This document shows positions 16,353 to 26,592 of a DNA stretch of 64,000 nucleotides, in pieces (the stretch's first letter is position 1; each line of letters opens with the position of its first letter). Made by a program: the position numbers and the translations under genes. The DNA is from Bacteroidota bacterium. GTDB lineage: Bacteria > Bacteroidota > Bacteroidia > Flavobacteriales_D > Sanyastnellaceae. The stretch lies in assembly GCA_027624855.1 (NCBI GenBank), contig JAQBTQ010000015.1, forward strand, positions 1-64,000. The letters are read 5' to 3'. Under the pieces are notes generated by a model that worked only from the letters and a program-made list of their open reading frames with translations, was not told where the DNA came from and ran no database searches.

Positions 16353-18227
16353 ATGGATAAAAATCAAATCATTGGCATCGTATTGATGGTTCTGTTGTAT
16401 ATCGGATACATCTGGTATACCGCTCCGACAGAAGAAGAGATGCTCGCTGCTCAGGCAGCAGAAATCGAATTTGCTGAACAGCAACGCTTGGACAGCATTG
16501 CAAATGCTGAGGAGGCAACGTTTCAAACTCAACTTAGGCAACTTCCCGAACCTACTGATTCCAATCAAACCATCGATCCTTCGCTGATTGAACGTTTTGG
16601 GTCACTCGCCACCGCCTCAATAGGTCCAGATGCCGAATACACCTTGGAGACAGAAGATGCTGCGATTCGTTTCAGCAATCGGGGTGGAATGCCTGTGGAA
16701 AGCGAACTCAAAAAATTCCAGCGCTACCAATCTGATCAAAACATCGCCTTGTGGGATGTTGAGCGCAGTGAAATGAACATCGAGTTCGAAATGCAAGGTT
16801 CAAACCGTATGATCAATTTGAATGATTTGCATTTTGAATTGGAATCACAGACCGAACAATCCATCACCTTGGTATGTCGCTCGGATGAAGGACAAATCAT
16901 TCGATGGAAACACACCATTAAAGGCCATGAACTTTCCTCCAATTTGACCTACGAAAATTTTGGAAATGAACTAGGAGAAAGCCAGAGATTGGTCTGGGTG
17001 GCCACTGGTATACCAAACGAAAAAGGCCTCGACTGGGAGCGTCAGCACAGCAGTATTTACTACAAAGAACTAGGACTCGGCAGGGATTATTTATCCGATG
17101 GCCGAAGCGACGAGGCCATTACGGAAGAGCCCTTGGAATGGGTGGCGTTCAAACAAAACTTCTTTTCAGCCTTGGTCCACGTCGACGGAAATTTCTTGAC
17201 CGGCGCCTCTTTACAGACGATTGTACCGGAGGAAGACTCAACAGCCACGATGCACTATCGGGCTGAATTACCTTTTCAACCCAGCCAAGCGGGAAACATC
17301 ATTACGAATGATTTTCAATTTTATTTCGGACCCAACGAGCAAACAGCACTAGAAGCACTTGAACTCGCAGAGGCTGATCGCATCATCGATTATGGCTGGT
17401 GGATCTTCGGTTGGGTGAACCGAAACGCTATTTTGCCGCTCTATAATTTCCTCGCTTCCAAATTGGCATCAGCAGGACTGATTATCCTGGTGATTACGCT
17501 CATCATAAAACTCGCCCTCTCTCCCATCACTTGGAAGAATTTTATGTCTTCGGCTAAGATGCGTGTTTTGCGCCCAGAAATTGAGGAACTCAATAAGAAG
17601 CACGAAGACGATGCAATGGCGAAGCAACAAGCCACCATGGCACTCTATCGTCAAACCGGTGTCAATCCGCTTGCAGGATGTGTACCGGCTTTGTTACAAA
17701 TGCCCATCCTTTATGCCATGTTTCGGTTTTTTCCATCCAACATCGGCATGCGCGGCGAGTCATTTTTGTGGGCAGATGACTTGGGAGCCTATGACAGCAT
17801 CATCGACCTGCCTTTTAGCATTCCTTTTTATGGAGCTCACGTGAGTGGATTTACCTTCCTTATGGCCATTAGCACCTTTTTGTACATGCGGATGACCATG
17901 GCGAATCAGCCACCCCAACCTCAGCAACCGGGTATGCCCAATATGAAGGTTATCCAGCAGATTTTCCCATTCATGATGCTCTTTTTCTTCAATCAATTTG
18001 CTTCAGGATTGAGCTTGTATTACTTGACAGCCAACGTCATCAGCATGGGACAAATGGTCGTGATCAAGCAATTTTTGATCGATGAGGATAAGATTCGAGA
18101 GAAAATTGAAGCCAATAAGGCAAAACCAAAGAAAAAATCTGGTTTCCAAGAACGGCTTGAGCAGATGCAAAAGGAGCAAATGGCGAAGACTAAAGAAATC
18201 AAAGCCAAAAGAAAATCCCGAAAATGA
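16353..18227 (+). CDS. yidC: Membrane protein insertase YidC
   Basis: 624 residues. An N-terminal span (IIGIVLMVLLYIGYIWYT) is followed by a periplasmic beta-supersandwich domain (about 80-360). The conserved C-terminal insertase core comes next, with TGVNPLAGCVPALLQMPILY, QIFPFMMLFFFNQFASGLSL and a lysine-rich tail. It inserts inner-membrane proteins with or without SecYEG. The long tail (KAKPKKKSGF) is typical of ribosome-contacting YidC. The stop overlaps the next gene (ATGA). Confidence 0.96.
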   Translation: MDKNQIIGIVLMVLLYIGYIWYTAPTEEEMLAAQAAEIEFAEQQRLDSIANAEEATFQTQLRQLPEPTDSNQTIDPSLIERFGSLATASIGPDAEYTLETEDAAIRFSNRGGMPVESELKKFQRYQSDQNIALWDVERSEMNIEFEMQGSNRMINLNDLHFELESQTEQSITLVCRSDEGQIIRWKHTIKGHELSSNLTYENFGNELGESQRLVWVATGIPNEKGLDWERQHSSIYYKELGLGRDYLSDGRSDEAITEEPLEWVAFKQNFFSALVHVDGNFLTGASLQTIVPEEDSTATMHYRAELPFQPSQAGNIITNDFQFYFGPNEQTALEALELAEADRIIDYGWWIFGWVNRNAILPLYNFLASKLASAGLIILVITLIIKLALSPITWKNFMSSAKMRVLRPEIEELNKKHEDDAMAKQQATMALYRQTGVNPLAGCVPALLQMPILYAMFRFFPSNIGMRGESFLWADDLGAYDSIIDLPFSIPFYGAHVSGFTFLMAISTFLYMRMTMANQPPQPQQPGMPNMKVIQQIFPFMMLFFFNQFASGLSLYYLTANVISMGQMVVIKQFLIDEDKIREKIEANKAKPKKKSGFQERLEQMQKEQMAKTKEIKAKRKSRK

Positions 18228-18706
18228 GCTTTGCGCAACAGATACTGTTGGGCTGGATAATTCTTGCCTCTTTTGGTTGTAGCAACAAGAACACAACCAG
18301 CTCATCCCCAGATTTTGAGCCGGCTATTTTTGAGAAGACCCTATGCTTTGGACCTTGTCCGGCCTTTTTCTTTGAACTTCATCCAGATGGTCATTGTGAC
18401 TTGACCATCACACGTCCCTTCCTAGAGGGAAAACTCAATCATCTTGAACCCGGACAGTATTTCGCTGAAATGAGTGATGCAAAAACTTGGAATGACGCAC
18501 TTCATGCTGCTCTCGAGTTAACAGGTTATCATGATTTGGATGAAGTCTATGACAACGAGCACATCACCGATCTTCCAAGCACAAAAACCACCATTCAAGG
18601 CAAATCCATAATCAATCGCTACAAAGGACCCGATTTGGACCGGTTGTACGATGTCCTTGACAAGGGCATGGAATCCTTAAATTGGCAACCCATTGAAACC
18701 AAATAA
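18224..18706 (+). CDS. DUF6438 domain-containing putative lipoprotein
   Basis: 160 residues. The N-terminus is hydrophobic and ends in ILASFGCSN, an imperfect lipobox, so membrane anchoring is likely. The motif CFGPCPAFFFELHPDGHC near residues 42-59 matches the DUF6438 signature (GPCPxYxxxIxxDG). Function is unknown. Its ATG overlaps the yidC stop. It is followed 12 bp later by the S46 peptidase gene. Confidence 0.75.
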   Translation: MSFAQQILLGWIILASFGCSNKNTTSSSPDFEPAIFEKTLCFGPCPAFFFELHPDGHCDLTITRPFLEGKLNHLEPGQYFAEMSDAKTWNDALHAALELTGYHDLDEVYDNEHITDLPSTKTTIQGKSIINRYKGPDLDRLYDVLDKGMESLNWQPIETK

Positions 18707-18718
18707 ATCTTCTTATTC

Positions 18719-20875
18719 ATGAAAAAACTGATGACATTCACGCTGATTGTTGGCTTTTTGTCAATGAATTTCAGCACGCGTGCCGATGAAGGCATGTGGC
18801 TGGTCAGCATGCTCAATCGCATCACCATGGCCGAAATGAACGGCATGGGACTCAACCTTACAGCAGAAGAAATTTACGACATCAACAACGCTAGCTTAAA
18901 AGATGCTGTCGTTCGATTGAATGGCGGTTCTTGTACAGGAGAAGTCATTTCCTCTCAAGGTTTAGTACTGACCAATCACCATTGTGCTTATGATGCAATT
19001 CAAGGCTTTAGCTCCACGGAGAATGACTACTTAACCGATGGATTCTTTGCAAAAGAATTGGGGCAAGAAATGCACATCAATGATTTTGTAATCAGTTTCT
19101 TGGTTCGAATTGACGACGTCACCGATCGAATTCTCGATGGCATCGATATGAATCTTTCTGAGGAGGAGCGCGACGAAGCAATTGCCAGTGCGCGAAAAGC
19201 CCTTATGGAAGAAATGAACCCCGATGGGGACAAGGAACTCGAAGTAAAAAGTTTCTACTACAACAACGAGTTTTACCTCTTTGAATACAAGACCTATCGA
19301 GACATTCGACTCGTAGCGGCTCCACCAGAAAGCGTTGGGAAATACGGCGGAGACACAGATAATTGGATGTGGCCTCGACACACTGGAGACTTTTCCATGC
19401 TTCGTATTTACGCCGATGCCAGTAATGAACCTGCTGATTACAGCGACAGCAATGTTCCTTACCAACCAAAACGACACCTTCGAATTTCAATGGATGGCGT
19501 TTCAGAGGGTGATTTCACCATGGTCATGGGGTATCCTGGAAGCACAGACCGATTCTTAACAAGCTGGGGCATCGATCAGGCACTCAGCTTGTACAATCCT
19601 TCCGTTGTCGATGTGCGGGATTTGAAGCTAAAAACCATGAAGAAACACATGGATGCTGACCCTGCCGTTCGCATCCAATACGCGGCCAAGTATGCACAAA
19701 CCGCGAATTACTGGAAATACTACATCGGACAATCGACTGGATTAGAGAAATTAAATGTCAAAGAAGAAAAAGAAATTCTTGAAGACAGGTTTGAAAATTG
19801 GGTCAATGCCAGCGAGGAGCGACAAAATGAATATGGGGAAGCACTTGAGTTGATTGAATCCTACTACGACGACACCGACGTTAGTGTCAAAGGCAAAGTT
19901 TATGCGCTCGAAGCAGGACTTATTGGGTGCGATATTTCATTGTTCGCGTTTCGCTTTTATCGGATGGCTGCAGGCTTATTCAGCGATGATCCAGCTGAAG
20001 TTGAAGCAACAAAGGCAAGGATGAATGCATTTGCAGACAGCCATTTCCGAGAATACGACCAAGCCACCGACCGTGACTTATTCGTAAATCTCATGACGAA
20101 GTTCCGTGATGACATTGATCCTATTTATCACCCTTCGTTCTTTTCAATAGTCAAGAAAAAACACAAAGACGATTTCGATCGATTTGCGAAAAAGATGTAT
20201 GCCAAGAGCTTTTTGGTTGATGCCGATCGATGCGCAGCCTTCATCGCGAATCCAAGTCAAAAGGCTCTTGAAGCTGATCTTGCGATTCAAGTTGGACAAA
20301 GTGCGATTCAAACGTATTTCGCGGCCATGACAGATCCTGCAGAAGATAAATTCAATCGGGGTTATCGTTTGTTCGTGAAAGGGATCAGGGAAATGGATTC
20401 ACATAGAATGATTGCTCCAGATGCTAACTCCACCATGCGTTTAACATATGGTCAAGTAGCACCCTATTCAGCGAACTCTGTTGAATTCGATTTTATTACT
20501 ACAGCAGACGGAGTATTGGAGAAGAAAGACAATTCAAATCCTGAATTTTTTGTGCCAGATGCACTGGATGAGCTGATTCGGAACCGCGATTTTGGAAATT
20601 ATGCCGATGAATCCGGTGAATTGGTCGTGTGCTTCATCCATGGAACCGACATCACTGGAGGCAATTCTGGTTCTCCCGTATTGGATGCAAATGGAGATTT
20701 AATTGGCTGCGCATTCGATGGAAACTGGGAAGCCATGAGTGGTGATATCGCTTTTGAAACGGAACTGCAACGCACCATTTCTGTGGACATTCGATATGTC
20801 ATGTGGATTCTTGACAAATTCGCTGGTGCCAATAACCTAATTGAAGAAATGGATTTGGTTTCAGGATTGCGCTAA
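18719..20875 (+). CDS. Dipeptidyl-peptidase, S46 family (DPP7-like)
   Basis: 718 residues with a signal peptide (residues 1-22). The trypsin-like catalytic elements are all present: His in LVLTNHHCAYD, Asp in TDNWMWPRHTGDFS and Ser in GGNSGSPV. An inserted helical domain (about 280-560) shapes the N-terminus-binding pocket. The S1-site motif reads CAFDGNWE with glycine where DPP11 has arginine, which points to DPP7-type preference for hydrophobic rather than acidic P1 residues. It would release dipeptides in the periplasm for peptide catabolism. It ends the long plus-strand run before a strong terminator. Confidence 0.93.
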   Translation: MKKLMTFTLIVGFLSMNFSTRADEGMWLVSMLNRITMAEMNGMGLNLTAEEIYDINNASLKDAVVRLNGGSCTGEVISSQGLVLTNHHCAYDAIQGFSSTENDYLTDGFFAKELGQEMHINDFVISFLVRIDDVTDRILDGIDMNLSEEERDEAIASARKALMEEMNPDGDKELEVKSFYYNNEFYLFEYKTYRDIRLVAAPPESVGKYGGDTDNWMWPRHTGDFSMLRIYADASNEPADYSDSNVPYQPKRHLRISMDGVSEGDFTMVMGYPGSTDRFLTSWGIDQALSLYNPSVVDVRDLKLKTMKKHMDADPAVRIQYAAKYAQTANYWKYYIGQSTGLEKLNVKEEKEILEDRFENWVNASEERQNEYGEALELIESYYDDTDVSVKGKVYALEAGLIGCDISLFAFRFYRMAAGLFSDDPAEVEATKARMNAFADSHFREYDQATDRDLFVNLMTKFRDDIDPIYHPSFFSIVKKKHKDDFDRFAKKMYAKSFLVDADRCAAFIANPSQKALEADLAIQVGQSAIQTYFAAMTDPAEDKFNRGYRLFVKGIREMDSHRMIAPDANSTMRLTYGQVAPYSANSVEFDFITTADGVLEKKDNSNPEFFVPDALDELIRNRDFGNYADESGELVVCFIHGTDITGGNSGSPVLDANGDLIGCAFDGNWEAMSGDIAFETELQRTISVDIRYVMWILDKFAGANNLIEEMDLVSGLR

Positions 20876-20904
20876 TGCTTTCTTCAACGTCTAAGATGCA
20901 TTCG

Positions 20905-20935
20905 AAAAGCGACCTCAGAAGAGGTCGCTTTTTTT
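20905..20935. terminator. Bidirectional intrinsic terminator between S46 peptidase and ppc
   Basis: GCGACCTC (20909-20916) pairs with GAGGTCGC (20921-20928) over an AGAA loop. AAAA precedes and seven T follow, so it can stop transcription from both convergent genes. Confidence 0.9.
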
Positions 20936-20945
20936 ATTCCAAATT

Positions 20946-23501
20946 TTAAACCGCATTGCGGCTTGCGTTGATGATTCCAAACATGGAACGTATCACCAGT
21001 CGCTTCAAAACCTTTTGATCCCAGCCGCTTTCCGCTTGATTGGAATCCAATTCTCCCAGCGCAAAATGTTGAATCACCAAAAGCGGCCGAATGATATCAT
21101 CGCGTAATGCAATGCTTTCTCGAATGTGCGGGTTCCGCTCCATCAAGATGGACTGACCGGAGATATGCAAAACCCATTTCTTGGTGCGTTCATACTCCTC
21201 ACGTATCACATTCCAAATATCACCAAACTCTAAATCTCCTTGAAGATGCGCCGTGAGTCTGAAATCACTCTTCATCATGCTTTGCATGCTGTTTTCAACC
21301 AAAGCTCTGAAAAATGCATTTTCAGCATAGAGCGCGCAGGCCTCCTCAATTCGGCCACTTTCATTTAGCCACTCCAACGCTGAACCCAAACCAAAGAAAC
21401 CCGGGACATTTTGTTTCAATTGCGTCCATGACCCGACAAATGGGATCGCACGCAAATCCTCAAACCTCAATGGTCCATCTTTCGCCCGACTTGTAGGTCG
21501 ACTTCCAATGTTCGTTTCCCCATAATATTTCAAAGTGCCCCAGCGCGTCAAATAATTCATGAATTGGGGATGCGACTTGAGCTTTTTGTAATGTTCAAAT
21601 GATTGTGAGCCAAGCTCTTCGATCAATTCTCGCTGCTGCTTGTCAATCTGAGTCTGAGGGTCTTCAAAAATTCGATTTTGTAAACCTGCCGTCAAGAGCA
21701 ATTCCAGATTAAAACCAGCCGACTTCGGAATGCCATAATTTGAACTGATCGTTTGACCTTGGATGGTCGTTTGGATTTCAGTGTTCTCTATGTCTGATCC
21801 AAGTGACGCATAGAAACGGTGTGTATTCCCACCTCCTCGAGCGGGTGGCCCCCCTCTTCCATCAAAAAACAAGATGGTGACACCCGATTCTCTCGAAAGT
21901 TTGGATAATCTCCTTTTTGCCTCATAGATGGACCAATTGGCTTGCAGGTACCCTCCATCTTTGGTGCCGTCTGAAAACCCGAGCATCACGGTTTGACGAT
22001 TTCTGCGAGCTTTGAGGTGTTCAAGGTAGAGGGCATTGGAATAGAGTTTCTTAACCTCCTCTTCACAACGAGATAAGTCGTCAATGGTCTCAAACAAGGG
22101 AACGATATCCAATTCCATTTGCTTCCATACCCCTGCCATTCTTGCCAAGGCAATGACCGCTGCAACGTCAGCGATTCCTCTGCAGTTGCTAATGATGAAT
22201 CGATGACACGATCGTGGACCATTCGAAGCTTGAATTTTGGCCATGATGCGCAACGATTCAAGGATGTCTTGATGGCGCTCTTCAAGCAATGATCCAAGGT
22301 CCGCAGTCCAATTTTTTGAAAGCAAAAGGTCCACTTGTTGATCCTGTGATAAAGACCGAAACTCCTCAACATCTTCCCCAACCATATCCAATGCGCTATC
22401 GAGTGCACTTTGAATGACTCTGCTATCCTGACGAATATCGAGGCTCGCAAAATGCAACCCAAACAACCGAAGCTTGAACTGAAAACCACGAATCTTTTCA
22501 ATGAAAAGCGAATTCGAATGAGCCGCAACCCAATCAGCTACTTCGCCTAATTCACGATTCAATTCAGAAACCGATAAAGAGCCTTTATCCGGATGCAACA
22601 TGGCATACTCAATCCGATCCTGCAATCGATCCAAACGCGAAGAAACATGCTTAAATGTGATTCTTCTTCGTAAATCGCGAATCTCACGACGATAGCATCG
22701 AAGCAAAGTCAACCTTAATCGTTCTGCAACATCCCATGTTGTCTTCGCATCCACAAAAGGATTTCCATCTCGATCCCCACCAGGCCAGAATCCAATTCCA
22801 ATCAAGGATTCATTCAGCGAAGCACCCGCAGCATCATCCAATGTTTGAGCCATGCGACCGTAAAGTTCCGGCGCCGCATGGTAAAATACATTTTCAAGAT
22901 ACCAGGTTTGCCTTACGGCTTCATCGAATGGTGTTGGTGGTTCTGATTGAAAAAACGGCGTCAATCCCAGCTGGTGCAATAGCTTTCGAATACTCACCAA
23001 ATCATTCTCTTCCATTGCCTTAGCCAAGTCGGTGATTATGGCAAGTGCATTTCCTGGATAAAACTGGGTGGGATGCGCCGTCAATACAACCCGAACTGCA
23101 TATTCACCTAATAAGGATTTCAATTCTTGGTCTTTCCGATGTCGGCGAATTCTTTGCATAAAACTCTGAAGAGATTCTGCACCGCCAAGATCATTCAATT
23201 GCGCATATCGCGCATCCTCCAATGCATCAACAAGTACGACTTGTCTCTCCACATATTGGATGATTCTGAAAAGCAAGTCTGCTTGCTCCTGTATGGTCTT
23301 TAGCCCTTGTGACTTGAAAAAGCCAGCCAAAATTTCCTGTGGCGTTTTTGAAGATTCCAATCCTTCGTCACAAGCTTCTTGCAACAACGGAACCCTCAAT
23401 CCTGTTTGGCGAATGCCATCCAATGGCAACGTCAGAAAAATACCGTTGAACACATGAAATGGGTGGCTGACTACCGCACTGTACTCTTTTCTATCCTTCA
23501 T
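20946..23501 (-). CDS. ppc: Phosphoenolpyruvate carboxylase
   Basis: 851 residues. The catalytic His motif is VLTAHPTQFYPGN. FWPGGDRDGNPFV, MLGFSDGTKDGGYLQANW and the glycine-rich FFDGRGGPPARGGG loop that protects carboxyphosphate are all intact. It carboxylates PEP to oxaloacetate, an anaplerotic step. The C-terminus ends NASRNAV rather than the common MRNTG, a divergent form of the conserved allosteric tail. The start (MKDRKEYSAV) is supported by a TACATTTG box 17 nt upstream. Confidence 0.95.
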   Translation of the reverse strand: MKDRKEYSAVVSHPFHVFNGIFLTLPLDGIRQTGLRVPLLQEACDEGLESSKTPQEILAGFFKSQGLKTIQEQADLLFRIIQYVERQVVLVDALEDARYAQLNDLGGAESLQSFMQRIRRHRKDQELKSLLGEYAVRVVLTAHPTQFYPGNALAIITDLAKAMEENDLVSIRKLLHQLGLTPFFQSEPPTPFDEAVRQTWYLENVFYHAAPELYGRMAQTLDDAAGASLNESLIGIGFWPGGDRDGNPFVDAKTTWDVAERLRLTLLRCYRREIRDLRRRITFKHVSSRLDRLQDRIEYAMLHPDKGSLSVSELNRELGEVADWVAAHSNSLFIEKIRGFQFKLRLFGLHFASLDIRQDSRVIQSALDSALDMVGEDVEEFRSLSQDQQVDLLLSKNWTADLGSLLEERHQDILESLRIMAKIQASNGPRSCHRFIISNCRGIADVAAVIALARMAGVWKQMELDIVPLFETIDDLSRCEEEVKKLYSNALYLEHLKARRNRQTVMLGFSDGTKDGGYLQANWSIYEAKRRLSKLSRESGVTILFFDGRGGPPARGGGNTHRFYASLGSDIENTEIQTTIQGQTISSNYGIPKSAGFNLELLLTAGLQNRIFEDPQTQIDKQQRELIEELGSQSFEHYKKLKSHPQFMNYLTRWGTLKYYGETNIGSRPTSRAKDGPLRFEDLRAIPFVGSWTQLKQNVPGFFGLGSALEWLNESGRIEEACALYAENAFFRALVENSMQSMMKSDFRLTAHLQGDLEFGDIWNVIREEYERTKKWVLHISGQSILMERNPHIRESIALRDDIIRPLLVIQHFALGELDSNQAESGWDQKVLKRLVIRSMFGIINASRNAV

Positions 23502-23518
23502 CAGAACTATCTCTAATA

Positions 23519-23526
23519 CAAATGTA
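23519..23526 (-). promoter_or_regulatory. Promoter -7 box of ppc (TACATTTG)
   Basis: Perfect TAnnTTTG on the minus strand, 17 nt before the ppc ATG, predicting a leader of about a dozen nt. Confidence 0.6.
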
Positions 23527-23589
23527 GTTCCCGACTTCGAGAACCGCAGATGTACGACCCTTGAATCGCAACCTTATGCTGGACTTGGT

Positions 23590-23597
23590 TACTTTTG
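23590..23597 (+). promoter_or_regulatory. Promoter -7 box of trmD-rplS (TACTTTTG)
   Basis: Perfect TAnnTTTG match, 18 nt before the trmD ATG at 23616. Confidence 0.6.
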
Positions 23598-23615
23598 ATC
23601 ATTCGAATCTTGAAC

Positions 23616-24299
23616 ATGCGCATCGATATCCTCACCGTCGTACCCAAGCTATTGAAAAGCCCGCTGTCAGATAGCATCGTACAACGAGCCCAAGACAATG
23701 AGGTTGTAGAAATCCATGTTCATGATATCCGGAAATGGAGCACGGATAAGCACAAAAAAGTCGATGACGAGCCATTTGGGGGAATCCCTGGCATGGTCAT
23801 GACCATTCAACCCATCTTAGACGCCATCAATGAATTGAGAAGTGAGCGCTCTTACGACGAAATCATTTACCTCACTCCAGATGGGGAAACCCTCAAACAA
23901 GGCCGCGTCAACCAACTTTCTTTAGCCAACAATCTCCTAATGGTTTGTGGTCACTACAAAGGAATTGACCAGCGATTGCGCGATCACGTCATCACCATGG
24001 AGCTTTCTATTGGAGATTATGTGTTATCCGGTGGCGAATTGGCCGCTGCTGTCCTAACCGATGCAATCGTTCGCTTGCTACCAGGTGCAATTGGAGACGA
24101 ACAAAGTGCATTGACAGACAGCTTTCAAGATCAATTGTTGGCTCCACCAGTTTACACGCGACCAGCCAATTACAATGGATGGGAAGTGCCCGAAATTCTT
24201 CGTTCTGGAGACCACGCAGCCATTCAAAATTGGATGGAACAGCAGGCCATTGAGCGCACAAAATCAAAGCGTCCAGATTTATTCGAAAAAGATTCATGA
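23616..24299 (+). CDS. trmD: tRNA (guanosine(37)-N1)-methyltransferase TrmD
   Basis: 227 residues from ATG 23616 (MRIDILTVVPKLLKSPL); a longer reading uses a TTG inside the promoter box. The SPOUT trefoil-knot motif LSIGDYVLSGGELAA and the SAM-site LTPDGE and CGHYKGIDQR elements are present. TrmD methylates G37 of tRNAs with SAM and prevents +1 frameshifting. It lies directly upstream of rplS, the classical trmD-rplS pairing; rpsP and rimM are not here. Confidence 0.96.
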   Translation: MRIDILTVVPKLLKSPLSDSIVQRAQDNEVVEIHVHDIRKWSTDKHKKVDDEPFGGIPGMVMTIQPILDAINELRSERSYDEIIYLTPDGETLKQGRVNQLSLANNLLMVCGHYKGIDQRLRDHVITMELSIGDYVLSGGELAAAVLTDAIVRLLPGAIGDEQSALTDSFQDQLLAPPVYTRPANYNGWEVPEILRSGDHAAIQNWMEQQAIERTKSKRPDLFEKDS

Positions 24300-24362
24300 C
24301 AAAGAGGACCAATCGTATCCGGATTCTTCGTAATATTGCACCCCAATTCACGGGAGTACAAA

Positions 24363-24370
24363 TAGCATTG
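24363..24370 (+). promoter_or_regulatory. Possible promoter box at rplS (TAGCATTG)
   Basis: TAGCATTG deviates from TAnnTTTG at one informative base and ends exactly 4 nt before the rplS ATG, the same geometry as several other genes. The gene may also be read from the trmD promoter. Confidence 0.35.
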
Positions 24371-24374
24371 AATT

Positions 24375-24734
24375 ATGGACCGCATTCAGGACATCGCGAA
24401 CAAGTTGGTTGAAACTCCACAATGGCCGGACTTCCGAGCTGGAGACACCATCACCGTAACGATTAAAATCCGAGAAGGAAACAAAGAGCGCCTCCAAAAA
24501 TTCCAAGGCGTTGTAATCCAACGTCGTGGATCTGGAAATACCGAAACTTTTACCGTTCGAAAAATGGCTTCAGGTGTAGGTGTCGAACGCGTGTTCCCTG
24601 TAGCGTCGCCTTTCATTGATGGCATTGAGGTAAACAAACGAGGAAAGGTACGTCGAGCACGAATCTATTACCTCCGAGAACTAACTGGTAAAGCAGCGCG
24701 CATTAAGGAACGTAGAAACGTTTCTGCAAAATAA
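24375..24734 (+). CDS. rplS: 50S ribosomal protein L19
   Basis: 119 residues. The L19 core is unmistakable: [50 protein letters not shown] and [21 protein letters not shown]19 lies at the 30S-50S interface. The length is usual for the family. It is followed by an intrinsic terminator. Confidence 0.98.
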   Translation: MDRIQDIANKLVETPQWPDFRAGDTITVTIKIREGNKERLQKFQGVVIQRRGSGNTETFTVRKMASGVGVERVFPVASPFIDGIEVNKRGKVRRARIYYLRELTGKAARIKERRNVSAK

Positions 24735-24764
24735 CAGCGACGAAGCTCACTTAACAAAACCAAT

Positions 24765-24792
24765 AAAGGCCCGTTTATACGGGCCTTTTGTT
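24765..24792. terminator. Intrinsic terminator after rplS
   Basis: AAAGGCCCGT (24765-24774) pairs with ACGGGCCTTT (24779-24788) over a TTAT loop, followed by TTGTTTTG. It lies between rplS and the convergent ftcD gene and could serve both. Confidence 0.9.
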
Positions 24793-24849
24793 TTGTAAAA
24801 GTGATTCATCCAAGGTGTTTAGCGCTTGTAAATCAAAGTTAGAATTGGT

Positions 24850-26547
24850 TCAAGACGCGCCATTCAAAATCCGATCGACCTGGGCCAAAACTTCGAGCTC
24901 CAATGCTTCCACTTGTTCCACCAAATCAATGCATTCCGCTTGAATTCTTTGGACATATTCAGCATCCTTCAAATCTTGTAAATTCACTCGTGCATTCAAA
25001 ACGGCTCCTTTCACTCCAGTTCGGATGGCCATGGCACCTACCCCTGCATCGGTGATGGAGTTTGGATTCCCTTTTTTCGCCATTTCACTTGCCACCTTCA
25101 TGGATTCCAATGCCAGTCGCGCGACCTGCATGGGGACATCAATTGCATTTCTAGTGGCCAATTGAATCGCTTCGGACCGCTTTGACTTTTGTTCTTCATT
25201 GGATTTAGGCAACCCGTACGCTTCCATTATGGCATTAAAGGCAGCTGTGTCCGCATCAACAAGCAACGCCAGCTGATTCTGCAACATCATGCCCCTTTCA
25301 GCAAATTGACTAAATTCCTCCCAGCGATCATCCCAACCCCGCTTATGAGCTGAAAGGTTCGCAACCATGGTGGCAAGTGCAATGCCCATCGTTGCCGAGT
25401 AAGCTGCTACCGAACCTCCCCCTGGCGCTGGACTTTCAGAAGCTGTTTCTTCCGCAAATTCGCTCAATTTCATATCGAGCAATGGCGTTTGGCCTGGCTC
25501 CGAGATCAAGAATTCGATGACTCGTTTGTTTGGATCAAACGGAGCTAAGTCATCCAGCCCCAATGACTTCACCGCGATCTTCACCTTTTCCATAACCCCA
25601 ATTCCCAGGCTCCGTGATTGTTTTCTTAAAAAGTAATCTGCCGCATCGGTCAGCACGCGAAGCGGGAGCAATCCAACGAGTTCAGACCCTGTAACACGTA
25701 TGCCACGAGCTTGCGCCTTTGCACAGGCCTCATCAAAAGCAATGTGCACGGGAGTAACCTTGATATCTGTCAAATTCAATGACAATTGTGCAATGCCATA
25801 TTCTTCGATGTACCAACCAATGCCTTTGACAGCCTTCAACGATCCGGGGATACGAATGGGCTCTCCTGCGGAATCCTTCACAATTGGACTGCCTGCGCCA
25901 CCTTCACGCTTTACCCGTCCCGATTCCCTTATATCAAAAGCAATCGCGTTCGCTCTTCGTGAGCTGGTCGTGTTCAAGTTGATGTTGTAGGCAATGAGAA
26001 AATCCCGAGCACCAATAGCCGTAGCACCCGATCGTTTGGTGAAGTCATTCCATTGAGATGGGCCGAAATCTGGTGCGCCTTCTTGTGTTTCTATTTTCGC
26101 TAACCCTTCATATTGACCCTTCCGGCAATAAGCCAAATTTTTTCGTTCTGGGCGTTTGGCAGCCTCTTCATAGAAATAACCTGGAATCCCCAATTCATTT
26201 CCAACGCGCTCGCCGAGCGCATGAGCAATTGCCGTGCATTCTTCCATTGTTACACCACTCACTGGCACAAACGGACAAACATCGGTCGCTCCCATCCGGG
26301 GATGCTCACCACGATGCTTTCGCATGTCGATGAGTTCGGAAGCTTTTTTTATCAAACGAAAAGCAGCCTCACCAATTTGTTCAGGTGGACCCACAAAGGT
26401 GATGACCGTTCTATTTGTTGATTTTCCTGGATCGACATCAAGCAATCGAACATTTTCTACGGTCTCAACGACATCGGCAACAGCACGAATAATCGATTCA
26501 TTTCTCCCTTCCGAAATGTTTGGTACACATTCTACCAATTTTTGCAT
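24850..26547 (-). CDS. ftcD: Bifunctional glutamate formimidoyltransferase / formimidoyl-THF cyclodeaminase
   Basis: 565 residues from ATG 26547 (MQKLVECVPNISEGRNESII); a GTG 6 bp upstream is also possible. Residues 1-330 are the formiminotransferase domain, and residues about 355-560 are the helical cyclodeaminase (ETASESPAPGGGSVAAYSAT). The fused enzyme converts N-formimino-glutamate plus THF to glutamate and 5,10-methenyl-THF, the last step of one histidine degradation route. It lies downstream of hutI on the same strand with a 45-bp gap. Confidence 0.95.
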   Translation of the reverse strand: MQKLVECVPNISEGRNESIIRAVADVVETVENVRLLDVDPGKSTNRTVITFVGPPEQIGEAAFRLIKKASELIDMRKHRGEHPRMGATDVCPFVPVSGVTMEECTAIAHALGERVGNELGIPGYFYEEAAKRPERKNLAYCRKGQYEGLAKIETQEGAPDFGPSQWNDFTKRSGATAIGARDFLIAYNINLNTTSSRRANAIAFDIRESGRVKREGGAGSPIVKDSAGEPIRIPGSLKAVKGIGWYIEEYGIAQLSLNLTDIKVTPVHIAFDEACAKAQARGIRVTGSELVGLLPLRVLTDAADYFLRKQSRSLGIGVMEKVKIAVKSLGLDDLAPFDPNKRVIEFLISEPGQTPLLDMKLSEFAEETASESPAPGGGSVAAYSATMGIALATMVANLSAHKRGWDDRWEEFSQFAERGMMLQNQLALLVDADTAAFNAIMEAYGLPKSNEEQKSKRSEAIQLATRNAIDVPMQVARLALESMKVASEMAKKGNPNSITDAGVGAMAIRTGVKGAVLNARVNLQDLKDAEYVQRIQAECIDLVEQVEALELEVLAQVDRILNGAS

Positions 26548-26592
26548 GTCCACAAAATTTATTTCCTCCGAAAATAGGGTCAGATGCCTTTT